Assembly: GCF_964340395.1 (NCBI RefSeq)
Contig: NC_135566.1
Location: 21,662,635-21,726,634 of the forward strand
Source of the DNA: Glandiceps talaboti
Taxonomy: Eukaryota; Hemichordata; Enteropneusta; Spengelidae
Direction of reading: 5' to 3'
Length of the DNA stretch: 64,000 nt
How positions within the stretch are numbered: position 1 is the first letter of the stretch; every line of letters starts with the position of its first letter. Positions 53,291-62,026 of this stretch are shown here, piece after piece. The notes beneath the pieces are model-generated. The model made no database searches. It was not told the origin of the DNA and saw only the letters and a program-made list of their open reading frames with translations. Made by a program: the position numbers and the translations under genes.

Positions 53291-54080
53291 AGCAATTAAA
53301 GTAGGGAGAGCTTCGAAAGTGGACTTTAACTTTGTGACGTGTATTATAATAGTGAGTGGGAAATGAACAATATTGAGTAATATTAAAGAATATATGTAAG
53401 AAACACGGACAAACACACATATTTACATGTACCACATTTCAGACAAGGCTATATGCCACTGTAGAAAAGGACTTTTTTCTACCATCACATTCCAAGACAC
53501 AATGACCCCCCCCCCATCCACAATTTTCAAAACAACATAACCCCCCCCCCTCTACTGTCAATTTCAAAAACAGAGTGACCCTCCCCTTACAAATCCACCG
53601 CCCCCCCCCCCGGCCGAATCAACTGACCGATCCCTTAGGTCTGTGGTCCCAAGAATAAGCAACGACCAAAAGAACGGACAACTTAATACACAGAAACAAC
53701 AATTGAGAGATACCTGGTCTTTCATACTCTAAATTGAATTTATATAATATAGTGTACCACAGACCAGTCTGTGAGTCTACATATTACACTTAAGTTCGTC
53801 TTGTTCACATTAATCTATAATTGTCTTCATTTACTTCCCTTACATATCATAAAACTATCACAGAAGTAGTACAATGGACAAGTATCTAGTCTTTGGGGTG
53901 AAGCAATTATGGAAACATACATTTTTGAACAATTGTATTAATTGTTAAACACAGCGGAAATGTTAGATAAATAAGGTGAAAATTATATACAATTAATTAA
54001 TTTTTCACAATCTGTATTTTACTCTTTTCAAATAATTTGTTCATTTTCACTCCTTTGAACTTTTGAATCCGAGTACTAGG
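53291..54080. other. Unique DNA with poly-C tracts, no gene supported
   Basis: Poly-C runs lie near 53,507, 53,541 and 53,602 in phrases such as TTTCAAAAACAGAGTGACC. The rest is AT-rich without open frames of note. Confidence 0.5.
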
Positions 54081-54085
54081 AGTGC

Positions 54086-54238
54086 TAGTCTATCTGCTAG
54101 ACCTCGGATGTTCCTCCGATACAATACGACACACGACCGAACATTGCTTTCGAGGATGGAAGTTCGGGCAAGCCCTCACTGCGATCTTCGTTCGCTTATA
54201 GTATCGAAAGAAAGCCCGAGAGTCTAGCAGCAAGACTA
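54086..54238. mobile_element. Foldback (MITE-like) element of about 153 bp
   Basis: The outer arms TAGTCTATCTGCTAGACCTC and the reverse complement of CCCGAGAGTCTAGCAGCAAG plus ACTA match over about 22 bp with a few differences. Internal segments (CGATACAATACGA against the complement of TATAGTATCG) continue the symmetry. It is too short to code. Flanking target duplications are not evident, so it may instead be an unclassified hairpin repeat. Confidence 0.55.
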
Positions 54239-54408
54239 CAGGAGTGCATACATTGGCCACAATTATATGTACATAAGTGTGATAGCGTGATGAGTTATAG
54301 CGCCAACAACGGTAAGAATCGGATAAAGAACCTGCAGAACATTGCCCTTTTCATATTAATTAATGTGTTTAAGTATAAGTCAGTAGAAGGTTAATACATG
54401 TAGTTGAT

Positions 54409-54453
54409 ATATATACTCAGACCACTATAGTCTACAGTGGTCTGAGATATATA
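54409..54453. repeat. Strong hairpin with TATATA flanks
   Basis: CTCAGACCACT (54,416-54,426) and its exact reverse complement AGTGGTCTGAG (54,436-54,446) are separated by nine bases. Each arm is extended by a TATATA stretch. No adjoining gene suggests a role. Confidence 0.7.
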
Positions 54454-55020
54454 CAATGTTTCCAAGCTGTTATGTTTTGTTTTCCCAAAGTGATGAACTG
54501 AAACTCTACACATCATGTTAAAATCAAAAGTCATACGAGTACACAATAATCGATGCATAATAAGCGGATAATTTACGAAAAAACAAATATGTACACCCCT
54601 TGACCCATCCTCTTACTGTAGCTTATCGAGTCTGAGATGGCTATTTCATTTCTCGTATGGCTATTTTACTAAAATCATGAAATTGAGGGGCTTGAAATCA
54701 TCAGACTTTGCAAACAAGACTATTTGCACCATACATTCTTAGCTATCTAGCTGCATCCGTTGGTCATGCGATGACTTCTGTTGCTGTCCGCTGTTTATAT
54801 ATTGTTTACATCATATGCATACAAGTCTCAAATCCAGTCTCAGATACGGTCTCACGTTGGAATTCCTTCAAAATGAGAGTCTCTGACTCAGTCTCATTTA
54901 TGGTTTACATGGGGTCTTATATATCTGTTCTGAGGCAGTGTCACAGTGAATTCTAACTGCATAAGAGGCCTAGACGAGATCAATTTTTCAATGTTGGATA
55001 AAAAGAAAACTTTTACTTTG

Positions 55021-55104
55021 AGGTGGGGGTTTGAACCATTTTAGTTGGGGGTAGGGGTTTGAACCATTTTAGTTGGGGGTAGGGGTTTGAACCATTTTAG
55101 TTCT
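55021..55104 (+). repeat. 28-bp minisatellite, three copies
   Basis: The unit GTTTGAACCATTTTAGTTGG followed by GGGTAGGG is repeated three times almost perfectly; the last copy is incomplete. Confidence 0.95.
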
Positions 55105-57240
55105 CCTATGAAACCATATGTTGTGTACCCCTAAATATAAATATTACTTTTAAAAGGTAATCAAATTGAGAAACAGATGAATTTTAGCTATAATAGTAAA
55201 TGGATGGCACTAAAATACTGTAACAGTAACATGTCAACAAAATCATTATTTTTCCTATCTATATATTTGAAATCGACTGTGCTGTCTGAAACATTATTTT
55301 CAGGTTCGCCAATTTAATTAGAAGGTGGTGGGGTGGGGTCTGAGGCCTAAGTAAAAGAATTTAGTGCATAATCGCAAACGGCAAACTCACATTACAGTAT
55401 CTCACCATGTCAGTAAGTCATAATGACATTCTCGTACGGCATCCATTCATTGCAGTATTTCATTTTGTAACTGCAATACGTCATTTTAGCATTGCGGTAT
55501 TGCATAGGCGAATTTTGGCAGGACTGTTATATTCTACGCCAAACACGTACCAACAATTCTCGTTACAATTTGCGTAACGACTGTAGTCAAAATCTTGTTG
55601 TACGTTATACCTCGATGATATAATACACTAAATGACAGAGCGCTTGACATTTGTAGATCAAAGATACGGAACTCAATTCCTGGAAATCTAAAGCTCATCA
55701 CTGATGTTTTAATTGTTTTTAGCTCTATTTGTTTTGATTGTTTTATCATGCTTTTAAATCTGATGTATGTACAGCGCACTCGAACATGAATGAATATAAA
55801 TAAAAAAGGCGATTTAGAAAATAAATGAACTTAAAACTTTACGAAAATCTTGTCATTTCTTAAGTTCGGTTAACGTTCATTGTTCCGGAATATAAGATTG
55901 CATTTGAGTAATGTTGCACAGGTGCGACATAAAATTCTTTGCAGCTCTTCAACATATCTGTACTACACGAAACGGTTCAATCATCGTTGATTATATTGTG
56001 TACATCGGCTTGATGTCCGTAAAAAAGTCGTAACAGATATGTACTTGTTTAAATCACTTCATAGCACAAACTTTGTAGGATGCTGATTGAGGTTGGTACG
56101 ATATTGATCTTCGGATACAAACTTAGTTTTTCATATCCTTGAGAGCCTTGTGTTTACTATTAGACAATTTGGGGAATGACTACAATTTGTAACAAAGTGT
56201 TTACATTCAAATTTCAATTTCTATTGACAATGTAGAAATATTGTTATGATTTAATGAGAAGAACTTCTAGAGTTTTAAGTTAATCACTGACATCAGTGGC
56301 CGTTCTATTAAATCGAATTGCAATCGTTGTGTGAGTAAAGTTTGTAAATTTGGTGCCGGAAGAGTCAGCCCGTGCTTTCTCTCTCCTGAGAGTGTCATAG
56401 AGGGCTCCCTACTGTCGCAGTGATGATGGACGTAGTTCAATGACGCAGTGATCACGGCTGCGGAAAACGTCGCAGAGATGTGTTCGAATAGCAACTCACG
56501 TGAACTGGCGATATTCTTCGAGACTTTTAGAAGTCGAACATAGTTACTATGCACAACGAAAGTTGTCAATGTAAATAGAACGTGGAAATGTTGGACTGTT
56601 TTTTCAGTGATAGCAAAGTTATGTGGTGTATAGATCCACTTACATTACCTTGAAAATTATTTTCCCCAGACGAGCTTCTTTGTTCATATTAACATGTACT
56701 CAAGGTAAGATAGAAAGTCTTTTCTTGTCAAATAAGATATCCAAATCTATATCTTTTTCAAGACTGAAATCACTCATGTTATTCTCCAAAGTTGCAAAGT
56801 TGAGGTACGTTGTTTGTGCTATGCATTCCTTTGATACGGGTAATTAGTAATACCATTTATTAAGTTATTGATGACAAAGAGAAGTAGACTAAAGATTTAC
56901 ACACTCGTCATTCTTAGTTGAAACTAAATATTTTCACTTGCCATTTTAATGTAAGATCTAACCGTATTTGTCTGAGAAGCAAAACTAGCCGAAGATTTAA
57001 ATTGTTTTTGTATTCATTTACTGTTGAACAGTATAAAATGTGAAATGTGGCCAGTAACTAAATAGTATGGTCGTTCATATATTTATATGTCTGAATATAC
57101 ATTAACTGGGACCCCTCCAGATAAGAGAGTTGATTTGTTGTTTGTAGTACAATGATAACACTGTCTTGTAAAACTGTTGCATATGTCAATGAGAGTCAGT
57201 AGTATACAAAAGGAGAATTTTGGATCAGTCCCTTTTTTAT
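55105..57240. other. Unique DNA, no gene supported
   Basis: The largest frame (100 codons on the minus strand, 56,267-56,569) has no recognised motif. Others are 74-81 codons. I see no RNA gene or mobile element. Base composition becomes markedly more AT-rich near 57,240. The virus-like element probably begins there, but I found no terminal inverted repeat or target-site duplication. Confidence 0.5.
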
Positions 57241-57479
57241 CTATTATATAATCAAATAAAGTCTTGTTCTTATATTAATTAATTTATTAATATATCTATA
57301 TAATGTATTAAAAAGCAAAATAAATCTTATACATAAAAATTGGTTAAAAAATGACTAAATTTGTTATAGCTATTATAAATAAATTAAACGCTTAGTGACC
57401 TCACTATCAAGGTCAGGAAGTTCAATTAAACAGATAATGATATATATGTATATACATACAAGTGTACCATAAATTCAAA

Positions 57480-57962
57480 ATGTCAAACAAACAAAGTCAA
57501 AAACCAATCACTTTTGAAGACGACACAACCGAATCAAGTCCACTTAGTTCACTTCGTCCTCTGCCTGATCCTGCTATTGCTAATCCTTCAGAGAATGATG
57601 AGGATTTATTATTAGATATTTTAAATGAAAAAAGAAATATCCAAGAAATTCCTACAATCAAATGGAGAGAAGTTCCAATAGAAAAACCATTTTTGATTAC
57701 TCGATTTAAGGAGTTCAATTCTCGTTACGGTCCTGGATTATTGATTTGGCCTAATAATCCAATAACTCTTAAAGAACTTTATTGTACTTACGCTCCTAGC
57801 AGAATGATAGATGAGATTCTTACAAATACAAAAAAACTCCCATTAATAGTTGTTTCACGTGGGTTAAAAAAATCTATGATAAATCCAAATAATTCATATT
57901 TTAATTATACTCTAATGGATTTTAATGTAGTAAAACAAAAATTAATGGAAAAAAAATGTTAA
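57480..57962 (+). CDS. Uncharacterised 160-aa protein of the virus-like element
   Basis: I chose the second Met (Met-Ser-Asn-Lys) because it follows AATTCAAA and a TATATATGTATATA stretch 25-45 bp upstream; an in-frame Met six codons earlier is possible. Residues 1-45 are acidic, Ser/Pro-rich and probably disordered. Residues 58-150 look folded, with alternating hydrophobic strands: an IKWREVPIEKPFLITRF segment, RYGPGLLIWP, LPLIVVSRGLK, and a terminal SYFNYTLMDF. The strand pattern with a central Tyr-Gly is compatible with an OB-fold single-strand DNA-binding protein, a weak inference. It is intact, AT-rich, intronless, and the only supported gene of the element on the plus strand, converging on the cysteine-rich gene. 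Confidence 0.7.
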   Translation: MSNKQSQKPITFEDDTTESSPLSSLRPLPDPAIANPSENDEDLLLDILNEKRNIQEIPTIKWREVPIEKPFLITRFKEFNSRYGPGLLIWPNNPITLKELYCTYAPSRMIDEILTNTKKLPLIVVSRGLKKSMINPNNSYFNYTLMDFNVVKQKLMEKKC

Positions 57963-58065
57963 ATAACAGTTAACAATAATTAAATAATAGTTATATCATA
58001 TTTTTTATTATTTATTGTTCATTCTCTCACCTGATTAAATATTTATTTTTTGGCCTGATTAAATA

Positions 58066-58700
58066 TTAATTTTTTGGTTTATTTAACTTCAGTTTTAAAA
58101 AGATTTGACGCCATCGTAAACGCCACCAACTAAATCTCACTATCTCTGGATATTCTGCATTCCATTTATCCCAAAATCGTTTTAAAATTTGATTCTGCGA
58201 AAATGCTTCCATTTTCAACTCTGGTATTAGTGCAGCTTCCTGATATTCTCCTAAATATAATAGAATTGCTTTTATAATTACGCTAAAGTTGAGTGATCGA
58301 TATCGTGTTGGTTCTACATAAACTTCACTAATTGATAAAAATATTATAGTAACAGTTCTTAAAAGATAATAATTTAGTTTATATTTTTTTAAAACTTTTT
58401 TAATATGGTTTTTAGGGTTATAGATGTTTCTACTTTTTTGTTTGTTTTGACTTCTTTGGTCATGTTCAAAGTTTTCATCTAAAGATTCATCTAAAGGTTT
58501 ATTTAATGAATTACAACAGTCAAAACAGTGAAACCTTCCATAGATCTTACCACAAATGTTTTTACAAATATCATCATGGGTATATTGATTTTTTTACATA
58601 TGTTACAATGTATGATGTTATACCAGTTTTTTTTATTTACTTCATTTATTTTTTTGTTCATTAAATCACAACAGAGTCGTTTACATAATTGACATTCCAT
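58066..58700 (-). pseudogene. Cysteine-rich, VLTF3-like late transcription factor (frameshifted)
   Basis: The first 40 codons from ATG at 58,700 carry Cys pairs (Cys3/Cys6, Cys10/Cys11, Cys32/Cys35). At a run of seven A (58,589-58,595, minus sense) the frame must move by -1, as if one A had been lost. It then stays open for 175 codons to TAA at 58,066-58,068. That second part has no ATG near its start. It begins with more Cys pairs (ICKNICGKIYGRFHCFDCC). Next come a hydrophilic linker, IYNPKNHIKKVLKKYKL, a hydrophobic helix, RYRSLNFSVIIKAILLYLGE, ALIPELK, and a Trp/Arg-rich tail. A zinc ribbon, then Tyr-Asn-x-x-Asn-His, then helices is the order in the poxvirus VLTF3-like family found in NCLDVs, virophages and Polinton-like viruses. 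The frame and break are seen directly; the family is inferred. Confidence 0.6.
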
Positions 58701-58737
58701 TGTATAGTTAGTTTATTAGTTTATTAGTTTATTATAT

Positions 58738-58750
58738 TATATTATACTAA
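58738..58750 (-). promoter_or_regulatory. Candidate late-type promoter motif upstream of the Cys-rich gene
   Basis: TTAGTATAATATA on the minus strand lies 38 bp before the ATG of the cysteine-rich gene. The identical 13-mer lies 31 bp before the capsid gene (63,308-63,320). In DNA this AT-rich some chance matching is expected, but identical sequence at similar spacing is suggestive. Confidence 0.4.
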
Positions 58751-58785
58751 GACTGCGCAATAATTTTCCGGTTCACAGTATTATA

Positions 58786-58989
58786 TTATATTATATTATA
58801 TTTTTTTATTAAATAAACTAATAATATTCCACCACCAGCTAAATAAATGTATTGATATAACTTCATATCATCAGAAGGTTGATAATAGTCACTAAATTCG
58901 GGTTCATTTTTAAGACTGGCAAGACTGGTGAGTGTACTCTGTGTACTCTGTGTACTCTCTGGATGAAATTCAAGATATAAATTTAAGTT
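58786..58989 (-). pseudogene. In-frame C-terminal extension after a TAA stop
   Basis: Downstream of the stop of the 91-aa gene, the same frame stays open for 67 codons to TAA at 58,786-58,788, without a start codon near its beginning. It includes three copies of a 9-bp repeat (minus sense AGAGTACAC, 58,932-58,958, read as Ser-Thr-Gln). An acidic/aromatic segment (EPEFSDYYQPSDDMK) follows, and then a hydrophobic segment (YQYIYLAGGGILLVYLI) ending in Lys-Lys. The well-formed membrane segment suggests a real coding remnant, either the C-terminus of the preceding protein separated by one nonsense codon or a neighbouring small gene that has lost its start. Confidence 0.5.
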
Positions 58990-59265
58990 TTAATCAGTCA
59001 GAACCAGATTTTGTCTCGCATGAACATCTAAATTGTTTTGTTTCGCTATAAAATCTAATACTTTTTGTCTATGTTCCAACCATACTTCTCGATCTTTATT
59101 GAAATTCTCCAAAGCTAAATCATGTCTCTTTAATTCTTTTTCATGTTCTTCTTTCATATCATCGTCGCCTGTAACTACATTAGCTACATAACCAGCTCCA
59201 GCAAAGGCAGTTGCATTTAAAACAGCTCCACCAACCAACATCGCAATTGACGCAATCGCACCCAT
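58990..59265 (-). CDS. Small membrane-anchored coiled-coil protein (91 aa)
   Basis: It starts Met-Gly-Ala-Ile with a hydrophobic, Gly/Ala-rich N-terminal segment (residues 3-32). A highly charged helix follows (HEKELKRHDLALENFNKDR, continuing to residue 75). The Met-Gly start could allow N-myristoylation. A TATATATA stretch lies 8-20 bp upstream. I recall proteins of this architecture next to capsid and ATPase genes in other invertebrate elements, but this is unverified. The frame remains open past the TAA (see the extension), so the visible product may be truncated. Its likely role is a minor virion or membrane component. Confidence 0.65.
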   Translation of the reverse strand: MGAIASIAMLVGGAVLNATAFAGAGYVANVVTGDDDMKEEHEKELKRHDLALENFNKDREVWLEHRQKVLDFIAKQNNLDVHARQNLVLTD

Positions 59266-59372
59266 TATGTATATATATTTAGATATATAAAATTATTAAA
59301 TTATTTTTTTAATATTCTTTTTATTATCCTTTATATTCTTTTTTTATTATCCTTTATATTTATCCTTTATAT

Positions 59373-59612
59373 TTATCCTTTATAAGGATCAACTGGTAAC
59401 ATATTTCTTTGTTCCAGCATATCTTTCTCTAATACTGCTCCACTCACAGCTATTGCGAGAGAAGCAAACTTCTTGAATGAAGTACTTGTTTTAGGACTGT
59501 CTGGAGCCATCTTTATAGTCTTGTCAAGTATAAAACTATTAGTTATTGTTAAAGCAGATAAAACTGCACCATCATATAGACCATTCACGATTAGTTTAGT
59601 ATAGTCCGTCAT
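59373..59612 (-). CDS. Small hydrophobic protein of the element (79 aa)
   Basis: I chose Met-Thr-Asp-Tyr as the start because the 29 codons before it translate AT-rich promoter-like DNA into Phe/Ile/Tyr only. Two hydrophobic segments are visible: residues 7-28 (LIVNGLYDGAVLSALTI) and 48-61 (FASLAIAVSGAVL). They are separated by a Lys/Ser/Thr-rich loop, and the tail ends LPVDPYKG. The pattern fits a small virion membrane protein. Function is unknown. Confidence 0.65.
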   Translation of the reverse strand: MTDYTKLIVNGLYDGAVLSALTITNSFILDKTIKMAPDSPKTSTSFKKFASLAIAVSGAVLEKDMLEQRNMLPVDPYKG

Positions 59613-59702
59613 TGTATATTGTGTATATATTATATAATATATATAAAAATAAATGAAATAAAAAAATAAATGAAAAAAATAAATAAATATAAAAATCATT
59701 AA

Positions 59703-59864
59703 TTATTCCATTTCAAGTAAAGCTTGCGGAGCTTGTGGAGCTTTATTTTTAACTGGTTCTAATGTCGTTAATTGTTTAGTCTCTGATGACGACTTGAATT
59801 TATCACTTGATTGTAAAAACCATTGTCTTTTGTAATATAAACCAGCTGCCCCAATTATTATTAT
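59703..59864 (-). pseudogene. C-terminal fragment of a membrane protein cut by a LINE insertion
   Basis: An open frame without a start runs from the edge of the retrotransposon tail to TAA at 59,703-59,705. It begins with an Ile-rich hydrophobic stretch (IIIIGAAGLYYKRQWFLQSS) followed by a hydrophilic Ser/Lys/Pro tail. The frame at 60,273-60,533 ends in an unfinished hydrophobic segment at the other edge of the insertion, in the same orientation. The two are therefore probably halves of one single-pass protein. Confidence 0.6.
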
Positions 59865-60265
59865 ATTATATACTTTATTGTCATGCTAAATTTACATGAA
59901 ATTCGATGTACATTGGCAGGGGGAAAGGGAAGAACACACAGAGACTATTTCAACTTACTTTACCTACATACATATACATAAACACACGTCAGGCTGCTAC
60001 TGATTCAATAGATGGATTGACCTTGGTACAAAACTGTGCTTAAATCTATCTGTGCGAGAACGTGGAACCCTAAGGCGACGACCACTTGGAAGATATCCAT
60101 ACTCTGTATGAAGTGGATGATTAGGATCTTTCATTATTTTATCCGCCATCTTAATAACTTTATCTTTGTACACCACAGAGTTCTGAACAGGTTCATCATG
60201 GCTGTCATCAAGTAACTTTTACAGATCTTTCTAGGGCGATTGAGGTCTTCTTGGAGATGGTTTGA
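59865..60265 (-). mobile_element. 5'-truncated non-LTR retrotransposon insertion
   Basis: On the minus strand the last about 73 codons of a reverse transcriptase ORF2 can be read, ending at TAG (59,997-59,999). The diagnostic C-terminal pattern is a HPLHTEYGYLPSGRRLR segment followed by VPRSRTDRFKHSFVPRSI. A stop near 60,221 and changes upstream show decay. After about 115 bp of 3' UTR the copy ends TGACAATAAAG and an AT-rich tail (TATATAATATAATAATAA). Both boundaries are approximate and I could not define a target-site duplication. It interrupts a viral gene, so it arrived after integration. Confidence 0.85.
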
Positions 60266-60272
60266 TAGCAGA

Positions 60273-60533
60273 TCATAGAATTACTAATGAACCAAGAGTT
60301 AATAAAACCATAGTATTATTAAATTGCGAGCTTTCATTGCTTTCAGTTACCTTAGTTGGTTCCATTGATTTAACGTTATTATCGACTATCATGTCTTTCA
60401 TTTTTAATTTTTTTTGTTTTTTTGTTTCAGCTGAAATTACTGATAATTTACTACTGTTTGTAGTAACAGTCTCTACTTGTGTTTTTACTTGAGTTTTTAC
60501 TTTGGGTTGTGTTACACTTTCTGTATCACTCAT
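60273..60533 (-). pseudogene. N-terminal part of the interrupted membrane protein (86 codons)
   Basis: It starts Met-Ser-Asp-Thr downstream of a TATATATATA stretch. It is Lys/Thr/Ser-rich with a KTQVKTQVETV repeat and a basic KKQKKLKMKD patch. The frame turns hydrophobic at the very end (NNTMVLLTLGSLVIL) and stops at the retrotransposon boundary. The truncated hydrophobic end and the matching fragment beyond the insertion support a disrupted single-pass protein. Function is unknown. Confidence 0.6.
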
Positions 60534-60599
60534 TTTTACACTAATATATATATATAATAGCTATATAATACAAAATACTTAAAATATTTTTTTTTTAAA

Positions 60600-60725
60600 T
60601 TACTTTTTATACTTTATTTTATTTTTAATCAAGTCAATTTTCAAGTTGTTTTCAATATCTTGTTCATGTTCTTGATCAAGTTCTTGATCAAGTTCTTTAA
60701 CAAGTTCTTGATCAAGTTGACTCAT
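60600..60725 (-). CDS. Possible 41-aa overlapping ORF with a Leu-Asp-Gln-Glu repeat
   Basis: A frame starting ATG-Ser-Gln overlaps the last codons of the upstream 179-aa gene in another frame. It reads LDQELVKELDQELDQEHEQD followed by a basic tail ending in Lys-Lys. The DNA is a short repeat of CTTGATCAAGAA. It may be a tiny coiled-coil gene, a frameshifted C-terminal extension of the upstream gene, or an accident of the repeat. Confidence 0.3.
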   Translation of the reverse strand: MSQLDQELVKELDQELDQEHEQDIENNLKIDLIKNKIKYKK

Positions 60726-61251
60726 TCAAGTCATTTTTTTCAATTTGACTATTCAAGTCACTTTTCTTGGGACATGTGTGAACAGTGTGTGTTGCAAAGT
60801 TAATATTATTTAAAATAGTGAGACCACCACTTGTCAATGCCAAAAGAGGGCCATAACTGTATGCTAACTTTCCAGTAAGTTGTTTGAATTGATTTGTAAC
60901 GAGAAAATTGTTTTTCAAGTCGTCACTTAATTTATTCACATTATGTACTGGAAGCACAAGTCCTACTATTTTACTAATCCCAAATAAAACTCCATTTACA
61001 ATGTTGTCACTGACGAGAGAACTGTAAGTGCTTTCATATATCTTATAATATTTTTCAATTTCTTTATCGCTCGCTTTTTCAATATATTCGAGAGTGAAAT
61101 TTTTTCCTAAGAAAGCTTTTGATTGTCCAGCAGCAATGATACAAAGTAATCTTTCTCTGTACTTAACTATTGGAGAAACCTGTGGCTCTGATGTTGCTGT
61201 TATCGGTGCTGTCGGCTGTAAAATAGTGAGCTCTGACAATGTCTGTTCCAT
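60712..61251 (-). CDS. Uncharacterised 179-aa protein of the element
   Basis: I chose Met-Glu-Gln-Thr as the start: it follows ACAAA and an AT-rich TATATAGTTA stretch. A longer in-frame version would begin 45 codons upstream, overlapping the ATPase stop, and would add a hydrophobic segment. Residues 1-28 are Thr/Pro-rich. Residues 29-80 are a predicted charged helical region (KYRERLLCIIAAGQ, then YIEKASDKEIEKYYKIYEST). Residues 84-102 are a hydrophobic helix (IVNGVLFGISKIVGLVLPV). Residues 127-150 are a second hydrophobic stretch. The tail is hydrophilic with ACTTGA repeats in the DNA. It lies directly downstream of the ATPase. I cannot assign a function; a membrane-associated virion protein is plausible. 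Confidence 0.65.
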   Translation of the reverse strand: MEQTLSELTILQPTAPITATSEPQVSPIVKYRERLLCIIAAGQSKAFLGKNFTLEYIEKASDKEIEKYYKIYESTYSSLVSDNIVNGVLFGISKIVGLVLPVHNVNKLSDDLKNNFLVTNQFKQLTGKLAYSYGPLLALTSGGLTILNNINFATHTVHTCPKKSDLNSQIEKNDLNEST

Positions 61252-61379
61252 TTTGTTATAGTAACTATATAATAATATAAATAATATATTTTTATTTTTA
61301 TTTATTTTGTAAAAAAAGTAGATGATAACTAATGCAATAGTTAGCCATAAGAACCAACAAATATTGGTAACATCATTGA

Positions 61380-61988
61380 TTAACATAACTGTACCAGATT
61401 TATACTATACGGTTGTCTTAAACGAAATACCAATTTACTATAAGGAGTATATTTTAATTTTTTTATAAATTCATTAATTTCTTCCTTATTTAATTCCATT
61501 CCATAGTTTTCAATTATCTCTTTCACATCATTTTTACTCGGTGTGTAATACAGAACAAGCATACCGATGTTTTCTCGAAATGTCTTAGCGATACTCGTAA
61601 ATTGTTGCGTAAGTACCCATACGCTAATATTATCATGACGAGCTGAAAATGCCAACTTAGTTAAAATATTGACACGAGATTTGACATCCTTCGTGAAAGC
61701 GCAGTCATCTAGTATGATTAGACTTTTTGTATTTTTATAACACTCATACACGAGTTCAATACTTTCATTTATTTTTTCTATGTTGGGAATCATTATAATA
61801 ATGTCCGAGTCTTTGTAAATACATTTTTTATCGTAAGCTTTATTGTTTATGAACGTCGGACAGATTATGATTATATAATCGAATACGTTTTTATAATACG
61901 TTTGTAATAGTTCCATAATGAACTCTGTTTTACCCGACCATGTCGGTGCACTAATAAGCATATTGAAAGGAGGGTCAAGCCAGATCAT
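61380..61988 (-). CDS. A32-like (FtsK/HerA superfamily) genome-packaging ATPase
   Basis: The 202-residue frame starts at the first ATG after an in-frame TAG. Walker A is at residues 14-21 (APTWSGKT, with Ala in place of the usual first Gly and Trp in place of the second). A hydrophobic strand follows (YIIIICPTF, 38-46). Walker B is at 89-95 (SLIILDD). Next are SARHDN (116-121) and a sensor strand VWVLTQQ (123-129). This order is that of packaging ATPases of the double jelly-roll lineage (NCLDV A32, virophages, Polintons, PRD1 P9), which drive DNA into the capsid. Such proteins are usually a little longer, but the frame is intact. It sits between the capsid gene and the 179-aa gene on one strand; synteny of capsid and ATPase supports both calls. 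Confidence 0.85.
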   Translation of the reverse strand: MIWLDPPFNMLISAPTWSGKTEFIMELLQTYYKNVFDYIIIICPTFINNKAYDKKCIYKDSDIIIMIPNIEKINESIELVYECYKNTKSLIILDDCAFTKDVKSRVNILTKLAFSARHDNISVWVLTQQFTSIAKTFRENIGMLVLYYTPSKNDVKEIIENYGMELNKEEINEFIKKLKYTPYSKLVFRLRQPYSINLVQLC

Positions 61989-62026
61989 TTTAGAGTTATT
62001 CTATACTATCAATAATGTTAATAATG

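Noticed and set aside
58586-58600. Programmed ribosomal frameshift at the A7 run of the cysteine-rich gene
   Set aside because: The run is not positioned as a standard slippery heptamer (the preceding base is T) and I see no clear downstream structure. A one-base loss is more likely, though comparison of copies would settle it.
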